A DNA stretch of 64,000 nt, taken from contig NZ_MWQN01000001.1 in the NCBI RefSeq assembly GCF_002024165.1, forward strand, positions 6,138,001 to 6,202,000, in the 5' to 3' direction. Source of the stretch: Embleya scabrispora (GTDB lineage: Bacteria; Actinomycetota; Actinomycetes; Streptomycetales; Streptomycetaceae). The notes below the pieces were generated by a model. The model was not told where the DNA came from, ran no database searches, and was given only the letters and a program-made list of their open reading frames with translations. Both the position numbers and the translations under genes were made by a program. This document shows, one piece after another, positions 8,646 to 17,346 of this stretch (its first letter is position 1; each line of letters starts with the position of its first letter).

Positions 8646-11600
8646 TCACGGGCCCGAACGGTCGTGTGGTCGGGCGCGACGGCGCAGGACGGTGCCGATC
8701 GTGGTGGCCGCGAGGGCCAGGGCGATCAGCGGCGCCGGGTCCGTTCCGGTGCGGGGAAGTTTGGACAGGGGCACGGGCATCGACGGGCTGCCCGTGCCCC
8801 CGACTCGTGTGGCGGTGACGACTTCGAAACCGGCCCGAGCCGTGTCGCCGTTGCCCTGATCGACGAGGTCGAGCGTGTATGAGCCGCCGGCGGCGTCGTG
8901 GGGGACGGTCCAGGTGAACGCGACGTCACCGGCGAAGTCGGCCCTGGCCTGCGGGAGTTCGATCGGGATGCGGGCGCCGCCGACGGTGGCGGTGACCGGC
9001 ATGCCGGGGCCGAAGCCGCTGCCGCGCACGGTGACTCGCTCGCCCGGGCGAACGCTCGTGGGTGAGGCGAGGGCTGTCGGCCTGTCGTGTGGACCGGGGC
9101 CGCCGGGGTTCGGTCCGCCGGGTCCGGGATCGTCCGGGCCGGGATCACCCGGGACGACGGGCTCGATCGGTGTCGGGTTGCCGACGCCGATGTGGCCGAA
9201 CACGGGCAGGCCGAGCCCGAGGATCGCCTGGGGTGTGGAGCGGTGCCACTGGTCGCGGGTGACGTCGTCGATGCCATGGGCACGGGCGTCGGCCAGCGCG
9301 TCGGCGTTGTAGGCGAGCGCGCCGGCGTCGTCGCCCTCGATCAGGGCCATCGATCGGATCCAGTCCGCGGCGCGGCCGGCCCGCTCGCGTTGTCCGACGG
9401 CGGCCAGGGTCTGGGCGATCAGGCCGGTGGAGTTGGCGTTCACGGCTGCGGTAGGGCCGGTTCCACCGAACGCGCCGACCGCGGCGTCCTGCTTGGACAG
9501 GAGCCAGCCCACCGCGCGGGTGAGCGAGGCCGCCACCGGCGGTGTCCGGGGCACGGTGAGCAGGGCTTGGACGACGAGGGCGCTCGTGTCGGTGTCCGCC
9601 GTGCACGATGTGGGGGTTCCGGGCATGAGGCGGTATCCGCCCGAGCCGCACTGGGTGCTCAGCAGATACCGGATGGCGGCGTCCGGCACGCCCTCTTCGC
9701 TGCGGGCCAGGGCCAGCACCGCGTAGGCCTGGCCGAAGGTGTTGGCGTTGTCGGGCGCGTGCGGGTTGCGGTCGGCGAACCGACCCGCGTCGGCACCCGT
9801 GGTCGTCATCAGAGCGCGCAGTTCGGCGTCCGCGTTCCGACCGCCGATCGACGTGACGTCACGGCCCTGGGCGGCGAGGGCGAGGGTGAGCTTGGCCAGT
9901 GGACCGGCCAACAGCACGCCGGGCTTGCCCCGAGCGTCCCAGGTGACGTAGTCGGTGGCGGTCGCGGCGAGCCGGTCGGCAACCCGGGCCGCCGTCGCGC
10001 CGTGTGGGTCGACCGCCGACAGGGCGAGCAGCGCGTCCGTGGTCAGGCCCGGGTCCGGAACACCGGCGCGCGACAACACGCCGTCGCCGCGCGCGAGTTC
10101 CCTGGACAACCAGGCGGCGGCCGCCGTGACCGTCGGGTCGTCGGTCGCCGGCGGTACGACCTTCCAGATCGCGTCGGCCGACCCGGTGTTGTCCGCCGGG
10201 TCGGTGGCGCTCACCCGCAGGGTGTGCGGGCCGACCGCCAACCCCTCGCCGCGCCACGGGGACGTGCACGGCGCGGCTTCCCCCTGGTCGAGGGCGCAGG
10301 TCACGGTCGCGGCCGGGTCGTCGACGGTGAAGGCCACGGCGGCCTGACGGTCCGACCCCTCGGCCGGGGGCGTCGAGGTCAGGGCGACCACCGGGGCGAG
10401 TGCGTCCGGGCCGGTGACGCGGCGCACCCGCTGCGCGTCGGGTTCGGTCAGGTACACGTGCCCGGACGCATCCACCGCCAGCCCGGAACCGCCGTACACC
10501 GAGGCGGTCGTGGCGGGCAGGCCGTCGCCGGCATAGGCCGGTGTGCCGTTCCCGGCGAACGCGGTGAGAGTGCCGGTGGTCGGGTCGAGTACCCGGATCC
10601 GGCCGGTCTCGGAGACGTACACCCGGCCGTCCGGGCCCACGGCGACACCCGCGACGTCGACCGACTCCGTCGCGATCGTGGGCCCGCCCGCGCCCTGCGG
10701 GCCGCCGCCGGCGACCGTGGTGACGATCCCGTCGACGCCGATGCGGCGCAGGCGGGCGTTGCCGGTGTCGGCGACGTAGACCTCGCCCGCCGAGGAGATC
10801 GCCAGCCTGCTGCCGGCCCGGAAGGCGAACCAGGTCTCGGTCGCCGGCCCGCCGTCACCGCCGTAGCCGTCGCCGCCCCGGCCGGCGAACCCGGTGACGA
10901 TGCCTCGCGCAGGGTCGATGCTGCGGATCCGGCCGACGCCGGCGTCCAGGGCGAGTACCGCGCCGTCGGGCCCGACGGCGACCGCGACGGGGCGTACGAG
11001 TGCGGCGTCGACCGCCGGTCCGCCGTCGCCGGTGTCGTCCGCGGCACCGGTGCCCATGACCGTGCTGATGAGGCCGTCGGCCGCGGCGACCCGGCGGATC
11101 CGCCTGCTGCCGGTATCGGCGATGTACAGGTCGCCGTTCGGCGCGACGGCCACCGCCGAGGGGTCGCGCAGGGACGCCGAGACGGCCGCGCCGCCGTCAC
11201 CGGCGAACGCGCGGATGCCGTTGCCGGCGACCGTCGCGATGGTCCTCTTCGCCGCGTCGATCCGACGTACACGCTGATTGGCGGCGTCGACCACGAAGAC
11301 GTTGCCCGCCGCGTCCGTGGCGACGGCGCCCGGCCGCGCGAGGTCGGCGGCCGCGGCCGGTCCGCCGTCGCCGGTGAACCCGCGCGTACCGGTGCCGGCG
11401 ACGGTGGTGATCCGGCCGGGCACCAGGCGCGGATCGGCGGCGGTGACCACGACCGGAGCCGAGGCTGCGGAGGGCTCGGAGACGCCCGCCGCGTTCACCG
11501 CGCGCACGACGAACGTGTAGGCGTCGCCCGGTGCCAGACCGGTGATCCTCGCCGGAGCGACCGTCACCTCCACGACGCGCCCACCGGGGATGACCTCGAC

Positions 11601-12605
11601 GCGGTAGCCGGTGACGGGGCTGCCGCCGTCGGAGGTCGGCGCGGTCCAGCCGACGATCGCCTCGCGGACGCCACCACGCGCGGAGACCGCGGTCGGCGCC
11701 CCGGGCACGCGCGAGTCGGGCGCGGCGGGCACGACCGGATTGCTCGCCGCCGAGGGCGCGGACTCACCCGCGCCGTTGAGCGCACGCACGGTGAACGTGT
11801 AGGACCGGCCCGGCGTCAGGGCCCGGACCGTGGCGGAGGTGACACCGGCGTCCACCCGGGTGCGGGCACCGCTCGGCGCGGCCTCGACCACGTATCCGGT
11901 CACCGGATTGGGGCCGGTCGACGCCGACCACGACACCGTGGCGGCGGCGAGTCCGGCCGTCGCGGTCACCGTCGCGGGGGGTTGCGGCAGGCCGACCGGG
12001 GGCGAGGCGCAGCACACGACGTCCCAGTCGGGTGCCTGGCGCGGTCGCGGAGTGACGTCGCCGAGTCTGGTCTCGACGTAGCGCCAGCCGTCCATCGTCC
12101 CGTCGGTCGGCCGCCGCCCGGCCGGGCCGATGCCCGCGTACGCCCAGCCCGGTCCCTTCGCCGGCTCGTGCAGCCAATAAGACCAATAGCGGATGATCCC
12201 GCCCGGCAACGTCTCGGCGCAGCCCTCGGCCGGGTAGCCGTCGATGGCGCACACCAGACCGGAGGCGTTGGTGCGCAGGGTGTGCCCGGTCCGGGTCAAC
12301 AGGTCCAGGCCGCTGACCGCTGGGCCGCTCGCGCCGCGCAGCGGCGTCACACAGGTCCAGGTCAGCGCGGGGACGGGGCGGGGGCCGGCGAGCGGGTCGT
12401 CGACGGCGCCGAAGTCCAGCACCAGCCCGGCCCGATCGCCCGACGGACAGGCTTCGGGACCGGCGGCCCGTACCGGAAGGGCGCCAACGAGGCCGAGCAG
12501 AACGAGGATCGCCGTCAGCACCGCGACGCTCGCCGCGCCGCGCCGATCGGCGGGAGGCGTGCGCGGCGGGCATGCCCATTCCGCGTCTTCGGCAGACGTG
12601 CTCAC
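8646..12605 (-). CDS. 1319-aa LPXTG-anchored multidomain protein combining transcobalamin-like domains
   Basis: GTG 12605 follows GGAAGGAAC. Order of parts: signal/transmembrane segment (residues about 20-48); DUF4430-like domain (about 50-195, with IIRYWSYWLHEP and DGWRYVETRLGD); two fibronectin III domains (about 210-390); six-bladed NHL-type propeller (about 393-728, repeated TVAGxG...GDGGPA and VYVADTGNARLRRI); Ig-like spacer; alpha/alpha toroid (about 820-1135); Pro/Gly linker; IPT/TIG domain (about 1180-1268); sorting signal LPRTG (about 1287), hydrophobic helix, RRRARP tail. It is a sortase-anchored surface protein. The DUF4430 and toroid halves mirror intrinsic factor in reversed order. 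It directly follows the B12 riboswitch, which supports cobamide binding. Confidence 0.85.
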   Translation of the reverse strand: MSTSAEDAEWACPPRTPPADRRGAASVAVLTAILVLLGLVGALPVRAAGPEACPSGDRAGLVLDFGAVDDPLAGPRPVPALTWTCVTPLRGASGPAVSGLDLLTRTGHTLRTNASGLVCAIDGYPAEGCAETLPGGIIRYWSYWLHEPAKGPGWAYAGIGPAGRRPTDGTMDGWRYVETRLGDVTPRPRQAPDWDVVCCASPPVGLPQPPATVTATAGLAAATVSWSASTGPNPVTGYVVEAAPSGARTRVDAGVTSATVRALTPGRSYTFTVRALNGAGESAPSAASNPVVPAAPDSRVPGAPTAVSARGGVREAIVGWTAPTSDGGSPVTGYRVEVIPGGRVVEVTVAPARITGLAPGDAYTFVVRAVNAAGVSEPSAASAPVVVTAADPRLVPGRITTVAGTGTRGFTGDGGPAAAADLARPGAVATDAAGNVFVVDAANQRVRRIDAAKRTIATVAGNGIRAFAGDGGAAVSASLRDPSAVAVAPNGDLYIADTGSRRIRRVAAADGLISTVMGTGAADDTGDGGPAVDAALVRPVAVAVGPDGAVLALDAGVGRIRSIDPARGIVTGFAGRGGDGYGGDGGPATETWFAFRAGSRLAISSAGEVYVADTGNARLRRIGVDGIVTTVAGGGPQGAGGPTIATESVDVAGVAVGPDGRVYVSETGRIRVLDPTTGTLTAFAGNGTPAYAGDGLPATTASVYGGSGLAVDASGHVYLTEPDAQRVRRVTGPDALAPVVALTSTPPAEGSDRQAAVAFTVDDPAATVTCALDQGEAAPCTSPWRGEGLAVGPHTLRVSATDPADNTGSADAIWKVVPPATDDPTVTAAAAWLSRELARGDGVLSRAGVPDPGLTTDALLALSAVDPHGATAARVADRLAATATDYVTWDARGKPGVLLAGPLAKLTLALAAQGRDVTSIGGRNADAELRALMTTTGADAGRFADRNPHAPDNANTFGQAYAVLALARSEEGVPDAAIRYLLSTQCGSGGYRLMPGTPTSCTADTDTSALVVQALLTVPRTPPVAASLTRAVGWLLSKQDAAVGAFGGTGPTAAVNANSTGLIAQTLAAVGQRERAGRAADWIRSMALIEGDDAGALAYNADALADARAHGIDDVTRDQWHRSTPQAILGLGLPVFGHIGVGNPTPIEPVVPGDPGPDDPGPGGPNPGGPGPHDRPTALASPTSVRPGERVTVRGSGFGPGMPVTATVGGARIPIELPQARADFAGDVAFTWTVPHDAAGGSYTLDLVDQGNGDTARAGFEVVTATRVGGTGSPSMPVPLSKLPRTGTDPAPLIALALAATTIGTVLRRRARPHDRSGP

Positions 12606-12712
12606 GGCCGTTCCTTCCCCCACCGGATTCGTGGCAGAGGAAGCGACCCGTGAACCGGGGCAACCGGTCGTCCGGGCTCTTCGCTGTCCGCAGTCCACGA
12701 CGGATCTCGACG

Positions 12713-12761
12713 AAAAAACCGGACCACGGGCAATCCGACTCGCACTCCGCGCGATTGCCCG
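12713..12761 (-). terminator. intrinsic terminator overlapping the B12 box (riboswitch expression platform)
   Basis: On the minus strand CGGGCAATC (12761-12753) can pair with GATTGCCCG (12735-12727). A run of six U residues (12718-12713) follows within ten bases. The 3' arm of the stem is part of the putative B12 box, so aptamer folding and terminator folding would compete. This is the layout of a transcription-termination riboswitch. Confidence 0.55.
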
Positions 12762-12850
12762 GAGCGCCTACGGTTGCGGGACAGTGCCGGAGTTCGACCG
12801 GCTTTCCCCGAGGAACGGCGCCATGCATCCGACCCCACGGCACTGCCGCC
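12720..12850 (-). promoter_or_regulatory. cobalamin (B12) riboswitch aptamer
   Basis: Read on the minus strand from about 12810 to 12766 is the conserved core: GGGGAAAGCCGG, then AACTCCGGCACTGTCCCGC, then AACCGTAGG. This is the classic B12-riboswitch arrangement of GGAA, CCGGT..ACTCCGG hairpin and CCCGC-ACxGT. A degenerate B12 box (GAGTCGGATTGCCC) follows at about 12728-12742. It lies 115-245 bp upstream of the LPXTG protein start and is expected to switch the whole downstream unit off when cobalamin is plentiful. The 5' boundary is approximate. Confidence 0.85.
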
Positions 12851-13237
12851 GGGCCGAACGCAGTCACGGTCGCACACGCGCCATGTGTGAGGCAACGGCG
12901 CCTTTCGGCCAGGCGGTTCCGGGAACGCGAAGTGCCGGCGGCCCCTTGCGCCCGCCCGTCCCCCCGCCCGCCCGCTCGCTCGTGAACGGGCGGTCGGCCG
13001 CGCGTCGTCGCCGTGCCCGCGCCGCCCGACAGGCGTCGCCTCTCGGCGCCGGTCGCCGGTGCACCGACCGTGACGCCGTGCGGTACCCACGCGAGCACCT
13101 CGGCGCCGCGCACCAGGCGGGCCCGGGCGCTCGAAATACGCCGGGCGGTCGGGCATCCACACGCGCCCGGACCGCACGGCGGGCGGATCCGACCACCCGG
13201 CAGGGGGTCGACGGACCTGCCTCCAACAAACTCGGGT

Positions 13238-13274
13238 GTTCGAGTATATGAATGCCATAGTCATTATTTCGAAC
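13238..13274. promoter_or_regulatory. AT-rich inverted repeat, possible operator for the UGSC locus
   Basis: GTTCGA (13238-13243) and TCGAAC (13269-13274) form an inverted repeat around an unusually AT-rich core. It lies about 85 bp upstream of the first gene of the UGSC locus. An IclR regulator is encoded at the end of that locus and is a candidate binder. The remaining leader between the riboswitch and this site (12851-13237) is GC-rich with no gene I can support. Confidence 0.4.
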
Positions 13275-13355
13275 AATCGCTCTTGTGGTCCGATCCCCGG
13301 GCGCCTAGCCTCACAGCCACTTGAACGTCCCGTCTCCTCGACCTGGGAACGCCTC

Positions 13356-14444
13356 ATGGTTGATTTCGCCTCGGCTGCGCCCGCCCTCGACGCGGGTGCC
13401 GACACGCACGTCCTGCCGGACCATCGGTCGGAAACGGTCTACGCGTGGCTGGAAAAGCGGGGATGGGGCGATGGCCTGCCGGTCGTTCCTCCCACTCGGG
13501 AGCGGGTCGAGGCCATGCTGGCCGGGTACAACGGTGATCCCGACGAGGTCATCGGCGCATTGCCGCCCCGGCTCGGTGAGGCCACCCCCAGGGTGCTGGC
13601 GGTGAACGCGGTGATGGCCGGTTGTACCCCGCCCTCGCTGCCCCTGCTCGTCGCCGCGATCCGGGGCGTCTGTGCGCCGGAGTTCAACCTGCGCGGGGTG
13701 AACTCCACGACCCACCCGGTGTCGGTGATGGTGCTCGTACACGGAGAGGCCGTCCGCGCGGGCGGCTTCAACGCCGGGACGGGGACGCTGGGCCCGGGCA
13801 ACCGGGCGAACGCCACGTTGGGCCGGGCCGTGCGCCTCGCGCTGCTGCACATCGGCGGCGGCACCGCCAAGGGCGCGGGCGACTCGGGCATGGGGGACGC
13901 GGCAACCCACGGCCAGCCGTCGAAGTACACGTTCTGCTTCGCGGAGAACGCGGAGGCGAGCCCCTGGCCGGTCTACCCGCGCGCGTTGGGCCTGGACGCC
14001 CGCAGCGCGGTGACCGTGGCCGGCATGGAGAACCCGCACAACATCCACGACATGGAAACGCGCGGCGGGCCGGCGCCGATTCTCGACAAGATGGCCACGG
14101 TCATGGCGACGTTCGGGGTCAACAACGCGGTCGTCTCCAGCGCGGAGTACTTCATCGTCCTGGGCCCCGAGCACGCCGCCACCCTCGCCGGCGACGGATG
14201 GGCGCGCCAGGACGTCCAGGCCTACCTGTTCGAGAAGGCGCGGCGCCCGGCGGGCGACTTCCGCAGGCACTTCCAAAGCTCGATGTGGCGGCCGTGGATG
14301 CGCGCCCTGGGTGACGACGACCTCCAACCGATGACCGAAACCGCAGAAAACATCCGCATCCTCGTCGCGGGCGGACCCGGCAAGCACTCGCTCGTGATCC
14401 CCAGTTGGGGCCTCACCCGCAGCGTCACCACCCCCGTCGACTGA
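13356..14444 (+). CDS. UGSC-locus protein of unknown function
   Basis: A 362-aa cytoplasmic protein with no signal peptide. I do not recognise a named enzyme. It has a Gly-rich central part (GTGTLGPGNRANATLGRA, GGGTAKGAGDSGMGD) and conserved-looking WGDGLPVVPPT, NLRGVNSTTHP and VAGMENPHN segments. ATG 13356 follows a GGGAA site; an earlier in-frame start would place its N-terminus across the probable promoter. It is first in a five-gene plus-strand run with the UGSC protein 49 bp downstream, and it probably acts with it. Proteins of this kind are known to me only as neighbours or fusion partners of UGSC proteins. Confidence 0.7.
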   Translation: MVDFASAAPALDAGADTHVLPDHRSETVYAWLEKRGWGDGLPVVPPTRERVEAMLAGYNGDPDEVIGALPPRLGEATPRVLAVNAVMAGCTPPSLPLLVAAIRGVCAPEFNLRGVNSTTHPVSVMVLVHGEAVRAGGFNAGTGTLGPGNRANATLGRAVRLALLHIGGGTAKGAGDSGMGDAATHGQPSKYTFCFAENAEASPWPVYPRALGLDARSAVTVAGMENPHNIHDMETRGGPAPILDKMATVMATFGVNNAVVSSAEYFIVLGPEHAATLAGDGWARQDVQAYLFEKARRPAGDFRRHFQSSMWRPWMRALGDDDLQPMTETAENIRILVAGGPGKHSLVIPSWGLTRSVTTPVD

Positions 14445-14493
14445 ATCCCCTCGCGCGGTCCCGCTTCGGCAGCCGTTCTCGAAAGGCAGGCCC

Positions 14494-15042
14494 ATGGCCG
14501 TCACCCTGCTGGACCCGGCCGGCCGCGTCGGCGAACCGACCAAGCAACTCGCGGCCGGCATCGAGGTGTTGACCGGCGCGCGCATCGCCGTCCTGGACAA
14601 TCTCAAGCCGCACGCCGGCTACATCCAGGGCGCCATCGCCCGCCTCCTGGCGGAACGCACCGGCGCGGTGGTCACCCTGGAGATCCCGAAGGTCAGCGCG
14701 GCACTGCCGGCCGAACCCGAAGTCCTCGAACGTCTCCAGGAATCCGCGGACCTCGTCATCACCGGTTCGGCGGACTGCGGTTCGTGCACGTCGTGGAGCT
14801 GCCACGACACCGTCGTCCTGGAGCAGGCGGGCATCCCCACCCTCCTGCTGGCCACCGCGGGATTCACCGAACTCGCCCGCCAGGTCACCGCGTTGTACGG
14901 GCTGCGCCAGGCCCGCGTGCTCACCGTCCGCGGTCCCCTCGGCGGTTCGACCGACGCCGAACTAGACACGATGGCGCTCGAAGCCGTCGAGAACGCCCTG
15001 GTTCTGGCGACCACCACACCGGCCGCGCCGGCTGCGGCGTAG
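14494..15042 (+). CDS. UGSC-family protein (Cys form)
   Basis: A 182-aa protein matching the UGSC family, named for a Sec-Gly-Ser-Cys motif. Here the motif is C-G-S-C (residues 95-98) followed by TSWSCHD, so Cys replaces selenocysteine. The fold looks like an alpha/beta domain with a Gly-rich end (TVRGPLGGSTDAELD). The C-x-x-C arrangement suggests thiol redox chemistry or metal binding. ATG 14494 follows AAAGGCAGG. It sits between the unknown 362-aa protein and an SDR. The biochemical role of the family is, to my knowledge, unsettled. Confidence 0.8.
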   Translation: MAVTLLDPAGRVGEPTKQLAAGIEVLTGARIAVLDNLKPHAGYIQGAIARLLAERTGAVVTLEIPKVSAALPAEPEVLERLQESADLVITGSADCGSCTSWSCHDTVVLEQAGIPTLLLATAGFTELARQVTALYGLRQARVLTVRGPLGGSTDAELDTMALEAVENALVLATTTPAAPAAA

Positions 15043-15117
15043 ACCCGCGACCACCCCGAACGGACCCGCGCCCGTCCGCGGCCACACGTCTTCCCCACAA
15101 CCAAGGAGCACTCGGCC

Positions 15118-15918
15118 ATGACCATCCCGATCACCCTCGCGGGTACGTCAGCGCTGGTCACCGGCGGCGGCGCGGGTATCGGACGCGCCGTCGCCGTCAG
15201 ACTGGCCCAGGCCGGCGCGAACGTCGCCGTCACCGACATCGTCGCCACCGCCGCGTGGGAGACCTGCGAACTCGTGCGCGCCGAGGGGCGCGAAGGGATC
15301 GCGCTGATCGGCGACATGACCGATCCGGACCAGGTGGATCAGCTGATCGAAGAGGCCGCGCAACGCCTGGGCGGAGTGCACATCGGCGTGAACAACGTCG
15401 GCATGCTGGGCAAGCACACCGCCGCGCCGTTCCTCGAATGGACGGCCCGGGCCATGTCGGACGTGGTGACCGGCAACCTGCTCGCCACGATGTACTCGTG
15501 TCGGGCCGAGGCGACAGCCATGATCAGTCGAGGCATCGGCGGGGTGATCGTCAACGTCACCTCCGGTGAGACCACCCGCCCCGCCGTGCGTTTGGCTCCG
15601 TACGGAGCCGCGAAGGCCGCGATCAACCACCTCACCCGGACCCTCGCCATCGAACTCGCGCCACACCGCATCCGGGTCAATGCCGTCGCACCGGGCACCA
15701 CCCTCACCCACGACGTGGCGGCACGACTGGGCGCCGAGTACCGACAGGCGCTGAAGGCGTCCATCCCGCTCGGCGGTGAACTCTCCGACCCCCGGGACCT
15801 CGCCGACCTCGTCCTCTTCCTCGCCTCGGACCTGGCCGCCCACACCACCGGACAGTTCCTGCTCTCCGACAACGGCGCCTTCCTCTCGCGCAGCCGCCCG
15901 GAACTCACCGCCGGCTGA
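15118..15918 (+). CDS. SDR-family NAD(P)-dependent oxidoreductase
   Basis: A 266-aa classical short-chain dehydrogenase/reductase. The nucleotide-binding TGGGAGIGRAV is at residues about 15-25, NNVG near 95, and the active site YGAAKAA near 160, with NVTSGE supplying the Ser. ATG 15118 follows AAGGAG. It is the third gene of the UGSC run and probably supplies the redox step of that pathway. The C-terminus (GQFLLSDNG) is slightly altered from the usual G-x-D-G-G, which does not argue against function. Confidence 0.85.
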   Translation: MTIPITLAGTSALVTGGGAGIGRAVAVRLAQAGANVAVTDIVATAAWETCELVRAEGREGIALIGDMTDPDQVDQLIEEAAQRLGGVHIGVNNVGMLGKHTAAPFLEWTARAMSDVVTGNLLATMYSCRAEATAMISRGIGGVIVNVTSGETTRPAVRLAPYGAAKAAINHLTRTLAIELAPHRIRVNAVAPGTTLTHDVAARLGAEYRQALKASIPLGGELSDPRDLADLVLFLASDLAAHTTGQFLLSDNGAFLSRSRPELTAG

Positions 15919-15965
15919 CCCTACGGCCGCTGCCCCGTTACCGCCAACATGCGCGAGGAGCGCCC

Positions 15966-16247
15966 ATGACGAACAAGGACATCAGCGACGAAGCCGTGTC
16001 CCAGGCGCTTGCCCCCCTGGCCCAGACCCTCGCCGCCGACGACTACCAACTGAACTGCGCCCGTTCGGCCCCCCACCACGTCCTGGTGACGGTCACCGCC
16101 GGCCCCGCGGCCTGCGCCGACTGCCTGGTCCCCAAGGAGCTCATCGAGCGCATGGCCCTCCAGCGCCTGCGGGCACTCGGGCCGTCGGCGCCGTGGGCGG
16201 TGGAGGTCCGCTACCCCACCGACCCGGCGGAGACGATCACCCGGTGA
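15966..16247 (+). CDS. small CxxC protein of the UGSC locus
   Basis: A 93-aa cytoplasmic protein, ATG 15966 after GAGGAG. It has one CADC (C-x-x-C) pair near residue 60 in the context AACADCLVPKELI and a further Cys at NCARS. Length and the motif are loosely reminiscent of NifU-like or metal-binding small proteins, but I cannot assign a family. It is 48 bp downstream of the SDR and probably belongs to the same transcript. Confidence 0.65.
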   Translation: MTNKDISDEAVSQALAPLAQTLAADDYQLNCARSAPHHVLVTVTAGPAACADCLVPKELIERMALQRLRALGPSAPWAVEVRYPTDPAETITR

Positions 16248-16292
16248 ACGGCGTTCGCCACCGGCGCCAGGGCCTGCGGACGACTCGGTAGG

Positions 16293-17288
16293 GTGTGGCG
16301 CGCCCGAGAGGCAGCGGGGGCGAGGCCGGGCACCGGCTACGAGCAGGGGAGAAGCAGCCATGGTGGCGGTCGACGACGGCGCAACGGGCACGACACCCCC
16401 GGGACGAGCCCGTCACCGCCGACGGACCGGGTCATCGGTGTCCTGGAACTCCTTGCGAGCCGGCCCGCGCACCCGTTCAGCCTCAGCGACATCACTCGGG
16501 CGCTCGGCATCAGCAAGGCAACGTGCCATGCGGTGACGTCGAGCCTCGCAGGCGCCGACTACCTGATCCGCAATCCGGTCGACAAGACGTTCACCCTGGG
16601 GCCGGCCGTCGTCGCGGCGGGCCGCGCGGCGGAGCAGGCGTACCCGGCGGTGCACCTCGCCCAAGCGGAGGTGGTGACCATCGCCGACGAACTCGACCTG
16701 CAGGCCACCGCCGCGATCCGCAGCGAGGAGCACCTGGTGATCGTCGCGCACGCGGGCACGGGACCGGACGCCGAGGCCGTGCGCATCGGCCGCCGGATCC
16801 CCTTGGCGCCGCCGTTCGGCGGCGTGTTCGTGGCCTGGGCCGACGAGGCCGTCATCGAGGACTGGGCGGCACGCACCGACCGTGTCGCTCCCCGCGAGCC
16901 GCTGCTCGACTCGCTCGCCGCCATCCGCGCGCGCGGCTACAGCGTCGAGCGCCTGACGCCTGCGGGTGTACGACTGCGCCACGCGCTCGCGGATCTCGGC
17001 GACGACCCGCTCGCCGAGGGTCTTCAGCCGATGGTGATGGCGTTGTTGGCGGAATTGCGGCAGGCCGAGTACCTTCCGGGCGATCTCGAGGGTGGTGGTC
17101 GGCACCCGGTCAGCGCCATGAGCGCGCCGGTCTTCGACGCCGAGGGCCGCACCGGGATGAACCTCTCGGTGCAGCCGCACCGCGAGATGACCGCGCGCGA
17201 GATCGACCGCGCGGGGCGCCGCCTCCTCAAGGCCTGCGCCCGCATCACGCGAGCGGTCGGCGGAAAGCCCCCGACGCGTCGGACCTGA
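16293..17288 (+). CDS. IclR-family transcriptional regulator, possible N-terminal frameshift
   Basis: It has an N-terminal winged helix (RVIGVLELLASR, FSLSDITRALGISKATCHAVTSSL) and a C-terminal effector domain, about 270 conserved residues in all. The frame opens at GTG 16293, but the first 40 residues are Arg/Gly-rich and non-conserved. The best ribosome binding site (AGGGGAGAAG) precedes ATG 16361, which is in another frame. A single extra base in the C5G3 run near 16400 would join MVAVDDGATG to the regulator. So the gene may be frameshifted here, or there may be a base error. It probably controls the UGSC locus. Confidence 0.75.
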   Translation: MWRAREAAGARPGTGYEQGRSSHGGGRRRRNGHDTPGTSPSPPTDRVIGVLELLASRPAHPFSLSDITRALGISKATCHAVTSSLAGADYLIRNPVDKTFTLGPAVVAAGRAAEQAYPAVHLAQAEVVTIADELDLQATAAIRSEEHLVIVAHAGTGPDAEAVRIGRRIPLAPPFGGVFVAWADEAVIEDWAARTDRVAPREPLLDSLAAIRARGYSVERLTPAGVRLRHALADLGDDPLAEGLQPMVMALLAELRQAEYLPGDLEGGGRHPVSAMSAPVFDAEGRTGMNLSVQPHREMTAREIDRAGRRLLKACARITRAVGGKPPTRRT

Positions 17289-17346
17289 GCGGCGTGCCGG
17301 GCGGCAGCGATGCTCGCTCGGCGGCCCGAGATTGCCGACGCGGTGA

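Noticed and set aside
9087..12653. 1188-codon open frame on the plus strand
   Set aside because: It is antisense to the 1319-aa surface protein, which shows domains and a sorting signal. The plus frame is Gly/Arg/Asp-rich without motifs and results from high GC at third positions.
14770..14790. Selenocysteine insertion in the UGSC protein
   Set aside because: The codon at the Sec position is TGC (Cys), not TGA, so no recoding is needed.
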